This document shows, one piece after another, positions 1 through 8,915 of a stretch of DNA of 44,541 bases. Location of the stretch: the NCBI GenBank assembly GCA_021413675.1, contig JAIOQA010000438.1, positions 1-44,541 on the forward strand, written 5' to 3'. Position 1 is the first letter of the stretch. The number at the start of each line of letters is the position of its first letter. This stretch comes from Deltaproteobacteria bacterium (GTDB taxonomy: Bacteria; Myxococcota_A; Polyangia; Haliangiales; Haliangiaceae). A model generated the notes under the pieces. That model saw only the letters and a list, made by a program, of their open reading frames with translations. It was not told where the DNA came from and searched no databases. A program made the translations under genes and the position numbers.

Positions 1-595
1 GCGCGGGCTGCGGCGGCTGATAGGGCGCAGGCTGCGGCGGCTGATAGGGCGCGGGCTGCTGCGGCTGCGCCTGCGGGATCACCGGCGACGGCTGCATGAA
101 CATCGTCGCCGCCGTCGAGGCCGAGCCGCCGAACTGGCCACCCTGCGCGGGCGGCGGGAAGCCTCCACCGGGCGGCTGGAACGGCGCGGGCGCGGGCTGC
201 GGCGGCTGATAGGGCGCAGGCTGCGGCGGCTGATAGGGCGCGGGCTGCGGCGGCTGATACGGCGCAGCTTGCGGCTGCGGCGGTTGATAGGGCGCGGGCT
301 GCGGCGGCTGATACGGCGCAGGCTGCGGCGGTTGATACGGCGCGGCTTGCGGCTGCGGCGGCTGGAACGGCGCGGGCTGCTGCTGCGGCGGCGCGAACCC
401 CTGCGGCGGCTGTCCACCGGCGGCGACGCCACCCGGCCCGATGCCGGCCTGCTTCAGCAGATCGGCGGCCGAGTAGCCCATCACCGTCTTCGCCTGCGGG
501 TTGGCGGGGACCACCGGCGCTTGCTTCGCGCCGCAGAACACACAGTGCATCGCGGTGTCAGGAAGGTCCTTCGCACACGCCGAACATTTCTTCAC
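1..595 (-). CDS. Zinc-ribbon protein with long Pro/Gln-rich repeat tail (partial)
   Basis: Reading leftward from a GTG at 595, the frame stays open to the window edge, so the C-terminus is missing. An AAGGAG ribosome-binding site sits 8 nt before the GTG. The N-terminus carries two CxxC knuckles (Cys4, Cys7, Cys18, Cys21), a short zinc ribbon. A short linker (about residues 30-65) leads into a low-complexity region of PYQPPQPA-like units, interrupted near residues 130-165 by a Gly/Ser/Thr-rich stretch and then resumed. Proteins with an N-terminal zinc ribbon and a Pro/Gln-rich spacer before a distal membrane or enzymatic domain are common in myxobacteria, but the domain that would define function lies outside the window. 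It is divergent from the cyclic-nucleotide-domain gene. No function is assigned. Confidence 0.75.
   Translation of the reverse strand, partial: MKKCSACAKDLPDTAMHCVFCGAKQAPVVPANPQAKTVMGYSAADLLKQAGIGPGGVAAGGQPPQGFAPPQQQPAPFQPPQPQAAPYQPPQPAPYQPPQPAPYQPPQPQAAPYQPPQPAPYQPPQPAPYQPPQPAPAPFQPPGGGFPPPAQGGQFGGSASTAATMFMQPSPVIPQAQPQQPAPYQPPQPAPYQPPQPA
191..381. repeat. Tandem 24/30-bp repeats coding for PYQPPQPA units
   Basis: On the plus strand the unit gcgggctgcggcggctgat plus five bases recurs in tandem, with some 30-bp variants that add one Pro-Gln-Ala step; the pattern resumes at 1-60. All units keep the reading frame of the leftward zinc-ribbon gene, so this is an in-frame coding repeat prone to copy-number change, not an intergenic array. 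Confidence 0.8.
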
Positions 596-611
596 GAGCG
601 ACTCTCCTTGA

Positions 612-661
612 TGACGCGCACGTCAGGCGATGGAGCCACCACCGCCGCGACGTGACGTCGC
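612..661. promoter_or_regulatory. Two palindromes sharing a TGACG/CGTCA half-site in a divergent promoter region
   Basis: Between the divergent zinc-ribbon and cyclic-nucleotide-domain genes lie TGACG-N4-CGTCA (612-625) and a perfect 15-bp palindrome GCGACGT-G-ACGTCGC (647-661). The centres are 35-36 bp apart and both contain ACGTC/GACGT half-sites. The position and symmetry suggest operator sites for a dimeric regulator; the regulator is unknown. A TATAGG hexamer at about 681-686 may be a -10 element for the rightward gene. Confidence 0.4.
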
Positions 662-750
662 GCCACCGATTCCCGACGAGTATAGGGCCGCGCCCCGGAA
701 CCGTGTCAATCGATGGTACCGTCGACGATGAAGCCGAGCGCCGAGGGGAT

Positions 751-2079
751 ATGCCGACGATTGCCGAGCTCGAGGGTCATGCCGCACGCCTCTACGGTCA
801 GGGCAACGCGCTGGCCGCGCTGCGCCTGTACGACGCGATCGTCACCGCCGCGCCGCTGCACTATCCTGCGCGCCTGCGCGTCGCCGACTGTGTCGCGTCG
901 CTGAGCGGGAATCCGACGGCGATCGCGCCCCCGGCGGAGGCCGTCTATCGCGCGGTCGGCTGGTACTGCATCAAGGCCGGTCACCCGCTGGTCGCGGTCG
1001 TGTGCGCTCGGGTGCTCGAGGCCGGCGGCTGCGACGCGAGCGATCTGGCCGCCGGGCTGGTCGCGCACTACGGCCGGGACTCCGAGGCGATCAACAAGTT
1101 CGCGGTGCGGATCGCGTCGCCGGTCGGCACCACCGAGCTGGCCGCGCCCGATCTGCGCAGCGAGGTCGGCCCCGACTTCGTCGCCCAGGCCGCGCGCCGC
1201 GCCACCGCCGCGACCGATGCATTCAAGGACTGGCCCGAGGCGCTGCACCCGATCCCGTTGCTCTCGACCCTCACCGAGGCCGGTTTCCGGCGGGTGCTCG
1301 GTACCCTGGTCGCGCGCCGGCTGCCCGACGGCGCGTTCGCGATCCGCGAGGGCGAGCCCGGGCAATCGTTCTTCTTCGTCGCCGATGGCGAGGTCGCGGT
1401 GTTCGCGACCGATGGCCTCGGCCGCACCACCGAGCTCGCCCGGCTGCGCGACGGCGCGGTGTTCGGCGAGATGGCGCTGCTCTCGGCGCAGCCGCGCAGC
1501 GCCAGCGTCCAGGCCCACGGCGAGTGCGATCTGCTCGAGGTCGGCCGCGGCTCGCTGGCCGCGCTCGCCGACGAGCTGCCGGTCGTGGCCGAGGCGCTCC
1601 ACGCGTTCACCCGCGAGCGCCTGCTCGGAAACCTGATGGCGACCTCGCCGCTGTTCCGGCCGTTCAACCGGACCCAGCAGCGCGATCTGCTGCGCCGGTT
1701 CACCAGCCACGATGTGGCGCCGGGCACCGTGATCATCCACGAGGCCGAGGAGGGCCGAGGCCTGTTCGTGGTGCTCGCGGGCGAGCTCGAGGTCTCGCGC
1801 CGCGGGAGTGATGGCCACCCGGTGCCGCTCGGCGCGCTCCGCACCGGCGAGGTGTTCGGCGAGATGGCGCTGCTCCGCGATGGGGCCACGACCGCCACGG
1901 TGACCGCCGCCCGGCCCTCGACGGTGCTGTTCCTGGCCCGTGACTACGTGTCACGGATCGTGTCCGGAGTGCCCGAGATCAAGAGATATCTCGAGGCCTT
2001 GGCTGATGATCGCGAGCTCGACAACCAGCTGGCCATGGGCGACGACGGCGTCGACGAGGACGAGCGCGTTCTCGTTTGA
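751..2079 (+). CDS. Tandem cyclic nucleotide-binding domain protein with helical N-terminus
   Basis: The 442-residue product has an Ala-rich helical, TPR-like N-terminal half (about 1-165), followed by two cNMP-binding (CAP_ED) folds at about 168-285 and 298-415. The first phosphate-binding cassette reads FGEMALLSAQPRSAS and keeps the Arg that contacts the cyclic phosphate. The second, FGEMALLRDGATTAT, has Thr in place of that Arg, so it may bind poorly or serve a structural role. There is no HTH, kinase or channel domain, so it looks like a cNMP-responsive adaptor. The frame extends to 652, but that part does not look coding; ATG 751 with GAGGGG just upstream is preferred. The acidic C-terminus ends 17 bp before the subtilase gene. 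Confidence 0.8.
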   Translation: MPTIAELEGHAARLYGQGNALAALRLYDAIVTAAPLHYPARLRVADCVASLSGNPTAIAPPAEAVYRAVGWYCIKAGHPLVAVVCARVLEAGGCDASDLAAGLVAHYGRDSEAINKFAVRIASPVGTTELAAPDLRSEVGPDFVAQAARRATAATDAFKDWPEALHPIPLLSTLTEAGFRRVLGTLVARRLPDGAFAIREGEPGQSFFFVADGEVAVFATDGLGRTTELARLRDGAVFGEMALLSAQPRSASVQAHGECDLLEVGRGSLAALADELPVVAEALHAFTRERLLGNLMATSPLFRPFNRTQQRDLLRRFTSHDVAPGTVIIHEAEEGRGLFVVLAGELEVSRRGSDGHPVPLGALRTGEVFGEMALLRDGATTATVTAARPSTVLFLARDYVSRIVSGVPEIKRYLEALADDRELDNQLAMGDDGVDEDERVLV

Positions 2080-2084
2080 CGATC

Positions 2085-2090
2085 TATAGT
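2085..2090 (+). promoter_or_regulatory. TATAGT -10 hexamer 6 nt before the subtilase start
   Basis: TATAGT lies six bases before the ATG at 2097 and no Shine-Dalgarno sequence is present. This spacing would place the transcription start at or next to the start codon, as in leaderless genes. It is one of six such cases in this window. Confidence 0.45.
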
Positions 2091-2096
2091 TAGCGA

Positions 2097-3947
<1,851 letters not shown>

Positions 3948-3970
3948 CCGCGATTCAGCGGTTCGCGTGA

Positions 3971-4000
3971 CGAGGAGGCCCGACCAGCCTCCTCGTTTTC
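3971..4000 (+). terminator. Intrinsic terminator after the subtilase gene
   Basis: A perfect 9-bp stem, CGAGGAGGC (3971-3979) paired with GCCTCCTCG (3987-3995) around a 7-nt loop, is followed by TTTTC. It starts 24 bp after the subtilase stop. A GC-rich stem plus T-run is the classic Rho-independent form. Confidence 0.85.
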
Positions 4001-4064
4001 GTTCCGGACACACGTGCCGCGCCGATTCGTTGCCGCCCACGTGCGCCCGGGTGATAGTGCGCGC

Positions 4065-4562
4065 ATGCGGCGTCGGCACCGGATGTTCGTCGCGCGTGAG
4101 CAGTACAAGCTGTCGTGCGCGCACATGACCGTCTTCCCCGACGGCACCAAGGAACGCCTCCACGGCCACAACTACCAGGTGTCGGTCGCGATCGAGGTCG
4201 ACGACGTCTCCTTCGCCCAGATGGTGCCCTTCGCGCCCATCAAGGCCGCCCTCGCCGAGCTGTGCGCCGCCTGGAAGGAGCGCACGCTCCTCGCCACCCA
4301 GAACCCGCACTACGTCCTCGTCTCCGACGACGGCCACGAGCTCGAGTTCCGGCTCTGCAACCAGCGCTACGTCCTGCCCCGCACCGACGTCCTGCTCTTG
4401 CCCATCGACAACATCGCCGTCGAGCCCCTCGCCGTCCACGTCGCCGAGCTCCTCGTCGAGCGCCTGCGCCCCGTCCTCTCCGGCGCCCACGTCACCGGCC
4501 TCGAGGCCACGATCAGCGAGAGCCCCGGCCAGGGCGCCAGCTGCCTCGTCGACCTGCCGTAG
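4065..4562 (+). CDS. PTPS/QueD-family protein with ExxHGH (PTPS-III-type) active site
   Basis: This 165-residue protein belongs to the 6-pyruvoyl-tetrahydropterin synthase/6-carboxytetrahydropterin synthase superfamily. Zinc ligands are His20 (CAHM), His33 and His35 (RLHGHNY), and a C-terminal pterin-binding Glu is present (about 152, ISESPGQGA). Canonical QueD and PTPS-II have a catalytic Cys (CxxxHGH). Here Glu30 lies three residues before HGH (ExxHGH) and the Cys position is Thr, the signature described for PTPS-III enzymes, which make 6-hydroxymethyl-dihydropterin for folate synthesis in place of FolB. That role is inferred. ATG 4065 is chosen because it opens at the domain edge, with a GATAGT hexamer just upstream; an in-frame ATG at 4014 is unlikely. 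Confidence 0.82.
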   Translation: MRRRHRMFVAREQYKLSCAHMTVFPDGTKERLHGHNYQVSVAIEVDDVSFAQMVPFAPIKAALAELCAAWKERTLLATQNPHYVLVSDDGHELEFRLCNQRYVLPRTDVLLLPIDNIAVEPLAVHVAELLVERLRPVLSGAHVTGLEATISESPGQGASCLVDLP

Positions 4563-4650
4563 AAGCGCGTAACGCTGGATTCCTGAAGACGGTTGTCACG
4601 GCGCCGGCGGGTCGCTCGAGCTGGAGTCCCGAGAACGATCGGTAGGGCGA

Positions 4651-4712
4651 CGGCGGGTCCTGCCCCGCGCGAGGTCCCCCGCCGTGCTCAAACAGTCCTC
4701 GCGTTGACGAGA
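4651..4712 (+). repeat. Outer left arm of a nested inverted-repeat element
   Basis: This 62-bp segment is the reverse complement of 5309-5370 with one mismatch (position 4675). It begins cggcgggtcctgccccgcgc and contains gtgctcaaacagtcctcgcg. The two arms delimit a 720-bp intergenic element between the PTPS gene and the ThrE-like gene. No convincing gene lies inside: the open frames present are Arg/Pro-rich GC artefacts. Confidence 0.9.
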
Positions 4713-4761
4713 GCGCGAGCTGCGTGCGGGGGCGCGTGGGTTCGCGTTGCCTGTGCCTGCA

Positions 4762-4819
4762 CGAGCACGCTGCGGAACTGCGCGCGGCGGGGGACCGTCG
4801 CGCGGGTCACCCGCCGTCG
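4762..4819 (+). repeat. Inner left arm of the nested inverted-repeat element
   Basis: This 58-bp segment is an exact reverse complement of 5204-5261 and a near-exact one (two differences) of 5094-5151. It sits 49 bp inside the outer left arm, mirroring the 47-bp gap on the right side, so the whole 4651-4819 region is an imperfect inverted copy of 5204-5370. Confidence 0.9.
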
Positions 4820-5060
4820 GCTCCGCACGACCGACGATCGCGGCGGGTCATGCTGGCGAGTCTCGCGAGGTCCGTGGTCGCCCGAACCGGATCTGTCCGA
4901 CCCGCGTTGCGGAGATGCGCCGACCGGGTTCCTGCGTGCGTTCACGCCGATCAGGGCCTTGGTCGTCATGACGCCCTCGGCAGCGACGACATCCCCCCGC
5001 TGGCAGTGCCGACGATGAGCGGTCGTCGGGCGTGCGCACGGAATGGGCGCGACGGCGGGT

Positions 5061-5268
5061 GATCGCCGATTGGCTCCGTGCACCATGCGGAGGCGACGGC
5101 GGGTGACACGCGCGACGGTCCCCCGCCGCGCGCAGTTCCGCAGCGTGTTCGCGACGAGCAGGGCCGCGACGATCGCCGGCTGGCTACGCGTACAATCTGG
5201 AGGCGACGGCGGGTGACCCGCGCGACGGTCCCCCGCCGCGCGCAGTTCCGCAGCGTGCTCGCGCGAGC
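5061..5268 (+). repeat. 110-bp tandem direct repeat with the inner right arm
   Basis: Two copies with a 110-bp period begin at 5061 and 5171. Each has a less conserved front part (gatcgccg...ggct) and a conserved 58-bp core (5094-5151 and 5204-5261, 56 of 58 identical). A further partial copy of the cgacggcgggtgatcgccg junction appears at about 5050. The second core pairs perfectly with the inner left arm. Confidence 0.88.
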
Positions 5269-5308
5269 ACGTGCTACACCACACCCCGCCCCGCCCGCCC
5301 GCCCGCGA

Positions 5309-5370
5309 TCTCGTCAACGCGAGGACTGTTTGAGCACGGCGGGGGCCCTCGCGCGGGGCAGGACCCGCCG
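5309..5370 (-). repeat. Outer right arm of the nested inverted-repeat element
   Basis: This is the reverse complement of 4651-4712 with 61 of 62 positions matching. It lies about 50 bp past the 3-prime end of the leftward ThrE-like gene, so transcripts reading out of that gene could fold across it. Confidence 0.9.
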
Positions 5371-5420
5371 GCGCCGTTTCACCCGATCTCCGGAATGCAG
5401 CCTGAGCGCCTCGCGGAGCG

Positions 5421-6647
5421 CTACAGCACGCGCCGCGGCGACACCGTCGCGTTCGCGATCAGCAGGCCCGCGACGATCGCCATCGCGACGACGAACATCG
5501 CGAACGTGGTCTCGACGCCGGTGATCGTGTCGCGCCCGAGCAGCGAAGACATGCCTCGGAAGCCGACCGATCCGGGCACGAGCAGGAACACCGACGGCAC
5601 GAGGACCACCTGCGCGGGCCGATCGAGCCAGCGCGCGTACAGGTTGCACAGCACGCCCAGCGCGAACGCGCCGCCGACGACGCCGATCTCGGGGCCCAGC
5701 ACGATCGTGCCGCCGCGCCCCCCGAGCACGCCGATCACGCACGCCACCATGATCCACGGCATCACCCGACGATGCGCCTGCACGACCACGGTCACGGCCG
5801 CGGCCGCGGCCACCAGCGCGACCCACTCGGCCCACCACGGCAGCGGCACCGGCGCGATGTTCGTCGGGATCGCGAACGCCGCGGCGGCCGCGCGCTCCCC
5901 GATCGCGACGCCCAGCACCAGCTCGAGCAGCACGATCACCGCCGACATCAGCCGCGCCGTGCCCGAGATCAGGTTGCGCGTCGCCAGCTCGATCATCGCC
6001 GTCGTCAGCGACAGCCCGGGCAAGAGCGGGATGAGCGCCGCGATCGTCACCACCTGCGACGACACGCCCGGGATGAACCGCGCCGCGGCGCCGCTCACGA
6101 ACGCAGCCGCGAACGCGCCCACCAGCTCGAACACCTGCGTCTGCGCCGAGGTCCGGCTGAGGAACAGGCCCAGGGTGCCGATGATCAACCCCGCGACCGC
6201 GGCCGCCGCGACATCGACCGCGCTGCCGTGGAAGAACACCGCGACCGCCGCCGACGTGATGCCGTGGACCAGCGTCGACACCAGCCGGCCCCAGTGCGCG
6301 GGCGCCGCCGTGATCTTCTCCAGCGCCGCGAGCCCGTCGCGCGTCGACAGCTCGCCCAGCGCCACCTGGTCCGCCAACTCGTCGACGTCCGCCAGCTTCG
6401 CCAGGTTCGTCTCGCCGCCCTCGACCCGCATCATCCGCGTGCGCAGCTCGGCGGGCGCGCCGAAGCTCACGATGATCGTCGTCGGGGTCGCGAACAGCTC
6501 GGCGGTGACGCCGAGGTGGTGGCACACGACCGCGACCGCCTCCTCGAGCCGATGCGAGGGCGTGCCGTAGCGATGGAGCGCCCGCGCCAGGGCCAGGACG
6601 AACTCGATCGTCGCGTCATCGTCGCCCGCGGAAGCGGTCACCATCAT
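5421..6647 (-). CDS. ThrE/YjjP-YjjB-type threonine/serine exporter family protein
   Basis: The 408-residue product joins a YjjP-like domain (DUF1212, about 15-270) and a YjjB-like domain (DUF3815, about 275-405) in one chain, the ThrE arrangement. The N-terminal part shows the family pattern (YGTPSHRLEEAV, HHLGVTAELFATPTTI) and is followed by about ten hydrophobic helices. Family members export threonine, serine or small dicarboxylates; the substrate here cannot be told from sequence. Two consecutive ATGs (6647, 6644) and a GTG (6641) are possible starts; TAGCCT lies directly upstream and there is no clear ribosome-binding site. The gene stands alone, ending next to the inverted-repeat element. 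Confidence 0.85.
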   Translation of the reverse strand: MMVTASAGDDDATIEFVLALARALHRYGTPSHRLEEAVAVVCHHLGVTAELFATPTTIIVSFGAPAELRTRMMRVEGGETNLAKLADVDELADQVALGELSTRDGLAALEKITAAPAHWGRLVSTLVHGITSAAVAVFFHGSAVDVAAAAVAGLIIGTLGLFLSRTSAQTQVFELVGAFAAAFVSGAAARFIPGVSSQVVTIAALIPLLPGLSLTTAMIELATRNLISGTARLMSAVIVLLELVLGVAIGERAAAAAFAIPTNIAPVPLPWWAEWVALVAAAAAVTVVVQAHRRVMPWIMVACVIGVLGGRGGTIVLGPEIGVVGGAFALGVLCNLYARWLDRPAQVVLVPSVFLLVPGSVGFRGMSSLLGRDTITGVETTFAMFVVAMAIVAGLLIANATVSPRRVL

Positions 6648-6691
6648 CAGGCTACACCAGGCGAAAACCCGTAGCCATGTTCAAGGGTTAC

Positions 6692-6707
6692 GTGCCGAGA
6701 TCGGCAC
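6692..6707. promoter_or_regulatory. Near-perfect palindrome GTGCCGA-GA-TCGGCAC
   Basis: A 7-bp inverted repeat with a 2-bp centre lies between the ThrE-like gene start and the hairpin chain at 6756. A two-base loop is too tight for a good RNA hairpin, so a DNA operator is the more natural reading. The regulator is unknown. Confidence 0.35.
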
Positions 6708-6755
6708 GAGAATATTCCGATAGCGCCGTTCGGTTGTACGGAGCACAGTGAACAT

Positions 6756-6923
6756 GATGCGCGGATTGAGCGCATCCGGCCGCGACAGCCAGCGGCCGAA
6801 AGCACGAACGCCCCTGGCATCAATTGCCAAGGGCGCTCTAGGACAGCAAAGTCGAAGCTACGAAGGAAGTCGAACTAGGCTACGGTTCGATGCGAGAGCG
6901 GCGCTGCAACGCCGCTTTTCGCA
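6756..6923 (+). ncRNA. Candidate structured RNA: chain of hairpins ending in a terminator-like stem
   Basis: In a 475-bp gap that is visibly less GC-rich than its surroundings, five hairpins follow each other. H1 is 6756-6776 (7-bp stem, loop 7). H2 is 6777-6798 (7-bp stem, loop 8), directly abutting H1. H3 is 6809-6835 (5 bp, one C-A mismatch, then 5 bp, loop 5). H4 is 6870-6890 (6 bp, loop 9). H5 is 6897-6916 (AGCGGCG/CGCCGCT, loop 6), followed by TTT and flanked by TGCGA (6891-6895), which can also pair with TCGCA (6919-6923). All stems are perfect or nearly so. It resembles no tRNA, tmRNA, SRP, RNase P or 6S RNA that I can recognise. It could be an independent small RNA ended by H5 or part of the RNase E/G mRNA leader. 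The promoter is not clear. Confidence 0.55.
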
Positions 6924-7122
6924 TTTTCGGCAATACTGTCTGAGATTAAGCAAGGGGCGGGCCATATTGGCAAGGCGACCCGCAATCCCTTGTATTCATG
7001 AAGTTCTGGTGTTACCAACCAGGCTCCCAACCCTTTTGTAACGCGCCCGAGTCGGGACATCCGTGTCACGGCTCGCCCACAGGGCGCAACATTTTGCAGA
7101 GCTGCGGAGCGGCACAGCCTTC
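6924..7122 (+). promoter_or_regulatory. RNase E/G upstream region
   Basis: This 199-bp stretch between the hairpin chain and the RNase E/G start is also less GC-rich than the coding DNA. It contains small stems such as GCCA-TAT-TGGC (6961-6971) inside a GCGGG/CCCGC pair (about 6958-6983) and CTGGT/ACCAG (about 7006-7022). No gene is convincing here. It probably holds the promoter and leader of the RNase gene. Confidence 0.4.
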
Positions 7123-8880
7123 ATGCCCCAGAACATCTTGGTGGTCAACGCCGAGGGCCCGGAGACGCGCGTCGGCGTGCTCGAGAGCGGGAACCTCGCC
7201 GAGTTTTACGTCGAGCGCAAACACGATCGGGGGATGGTCGGAAGCATCTACCGCGGGAGAGTGACCCGCGTCTTGCCAGGCATGCAGGCCGCCTTCGTCG
7301 ATCTCGGCAAGGGTGTCGAGCGCGCCGCGTTCCTGTACGTCGGCGATGTCCTCGGCGGCGGGGACGAACGGAAGTTGTTCGACGACGCCGACACCGAGGA
7401 CGGCGACGAGTCGCCCGAGGGCACCGCGTCGCGCATCGCGCGATCGAAGAAGACCCTCGCGCAGCGCAAGATCGAGGACCTCCTCAAGCCCGGCAACGAC
7501 GTGCTCGTGCAGGTCGTGAAGGATCCGATCGGCCAGAAGGGCGCGCGCGTCACCGGCTACCTCTCGCTGCCCGGGCGCTTCAGCGTCTTCATGCCGGCGG
7601 TCGATCAGGTCGGCGTGTCGCGGCGCATCGCCTCCGACAAGGAGCGCAAGCGCCTCCGCAAGATCGTCGACGATCACCGGCCCAAGGGCTGCGGCTTCAT
7701 CCTGCGCACGGCGGCCGAGGATGCCGCCGAGCAGGAGATCCGCGACGACGTCGACTACCTGTCGCGGCTATGGGCCGAGCTCGGTCGTCGCCAGGAGGGC
7801 CAGCGCGGCGCCGGCCTGGTCTACGCCGATCTCGATCTCGCGCTGCGCTGCGTGCGCGACCTCATGAAGGAGGAGACGCAGGAGGTCATCATCGATGACC
7901 CGGATCAGTACGAGCGCCTGAAGAAGTTCACGCTCGCGTTCCTCCCGCGCTACGCCGAGCGCATCAAGCACTACGAGGGCCGCCGCCCGATCTTCGATCA
8001 CTTCAACATCGAGCCGGCGCTGCGCCAGGCGGTCGCCCGCAAGGTGCCGCTGCGCTCCGGTGGCTCGCTGGTGATCGATCAGGGCGAGGCGCTCACCGCG
8101 ATCGACGTCAACACCGGCAGCTTCACCGGCTCGAACAACTCGCTCGAGGAGACCGTCACCGCGAACAACATGGAGGCGTGCGAGGAGGTCGCGCGCCAGC
8201 TCCGGTTGCGGAACATCGGCGGCATCATCGTCGTCGACTTCGTCGACATGGACAAAGAGGGCAACCGCAAGAAGGTGTGGGACGCCTTCCAGAAGGCCCT
8301 GTCGCGCGATCGCGCGCGCACCAACGTCACCAAGATCAGCGAGCTCGGCCTGGTCGAGATGACCCGCAAGCGGACCCGCGAGTCGCTGCTGCAGGTGCTG
8401 ACCGAGCCGTGCCCGACCTGCGAGGGCTCGGGCGTGGTGAAGTCGAGCGAGACCGTGGCCTACGAGGTGCTGCGCGAGGTCCGGCGCTCGGGCTCGACCG
8501 TCGACAACGACAAGCTCGAGCTCGAGTGCGCGCCCAAGGTCGCCGAGGTGCTGCAGCGCCAGGAGCGCGACTTCCTCGACGTCCTCGAGAAGCGGTTCCA
8601 GAAGAAGATCGAGGTCGTGCCGCAGAAGAGCTGGAAGCCCGACCAGTACCGGGTCGCCGGCCGGCTCTCGAGCGACATCGCCGCCGAGGAGGACAAGGCG
8701 GCGGCGCTGGTCGCGGCCAAGACCGCGCCGCGGCCGATGCCGTCGGGTGGTGGCAACGGTGGCGGCAGCGGCTCGAGCGGCACCGGCGGGACCGGCAGCG
8801 GCGGCGGGGGCGCGACCGGCCGCAAGAAGCGCCGCCGCGGAGGCCGCGGGCGCGGCGATCGCCCGGGCGCGGGCGCGTGA
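7123..8880 (+). CDS. rng: Ribonuclease E/G family endoribonuclease
   Basis: The 585-residue product begins MPQNILVVNAEGPETRVGVL, the typical RNase G/E start, which sets ATG 7123 over an upstream in-frame ATG. An S1 domain (about 35-130) carries an acidic insertion (about 85-110). The catalytic core has the two metal-binding aspartates in IDVNTGSFTG (Asp328) and VVDFVDMDKEG (Asp372/Asp375), then the Zn-link CPTC (Cys430, Cys433). The protein cleaves single-stranded, 5-monophosphate RNA in rRNA maturation and mRNA decay. It ends in a Gly/Ser linker and a Lys/Arg/Gly-rich tail (about 540-585), probably an RNA- or partner-binding extension, much shorter than the RNase E degradosome scaffold. The long structured leader suggests autoregulation. 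Confidence 0.93.
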   Translation: MPQNILVVNAEGPETRVGVLESGNLAEFYVERKHDRGMVGSIYRGRVTRVLPGMQAAFVDLGKGVERAAFLYVGDVLGGGDERKLFDDADTEDGDESPEGTASRIARSKKTLAQRKIEDLLKPGNDVLVQVVKDPIGQKGARVTGYLSLPGRFSVFMPAVDQVGVSRRIASDKERKRLRKIVDDHRPKGCGFILRTAAEDAAEQEIRDDVDYLSRLWAELGRRQEGQRGAGLVYADLDLALRCVRDLMKEETQEVIIDDPDQYERLKKFTLAFLPRYAERIKHYEGRRPIFDHFNIEPALRQAVARKVPLRSGGSLVIDQGEALTAIDVNTGSFTGSNNSLEETVTANNMEACEEVARQLRLRNIGGIIVVDFVDMDKEGNRKKVWDAFQKALSRDRARTNVTKISELGLVEMTRKRTRESLLQVLTEPCPTCEGSGVVKSSETVAYEVLREVRRSGSTVDNDKLELECAPKVAEVLQRQERDFLDVLEKRFQKKIEVVPQKSWKPDQYRVAGRLSSDIAAEEDKAAALVAAKTAPRPMPSGGGNGGGSGSSGTGGTGSGGGGATGRKKRRRGGRGRGDRPGAGA

Positions 8881-8903
8881 TGCCGCCCGCGGTTCGCGCG
8901 TGC

Positions 8904-8909
8904 TAGCGT
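8904..8909 (+). promoter_or_regulatory. TAGCGT hexamer 6 nt before the J-domain gene start
   Basis: A TAnnnT hexamer ends six bases before the GTG at 8916, with no ribosome-binding site, in the short gap after the RNase gene. This is consistent with a leaderless promoter. Confidence 0.35.
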
Positions 8910-8915
8910 AGAGCC

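Noticed and set aside
1..381. Regular 24-bp repeats considered as a CRISPR or intergenic array.
   Set aside because: There are no unique spacers and all units stay in frame within a protein gene.
5078..5524. Arg-rich open frames in the nested inverted-repeat element (also 4593-5018 and 4688-5317).
   Set aside because: They cross repeat arms in both strands, have composition set by the repeats and no recognisable domain; treated as non-coding.
6876..6900. GGTTCGATGCG resembling a tRNA T-loop.
   Set aside because: The flanking bases do not form a 5-bp T stem and no acceptor or anticodon arm can be folded.
6748..7041. A 97-codon frame across the hairpin chain.
   Set aside because: It has no coding-like codon pattern, begins next to strong RNA stems and shows no domain; the structured RNA reading fits better.
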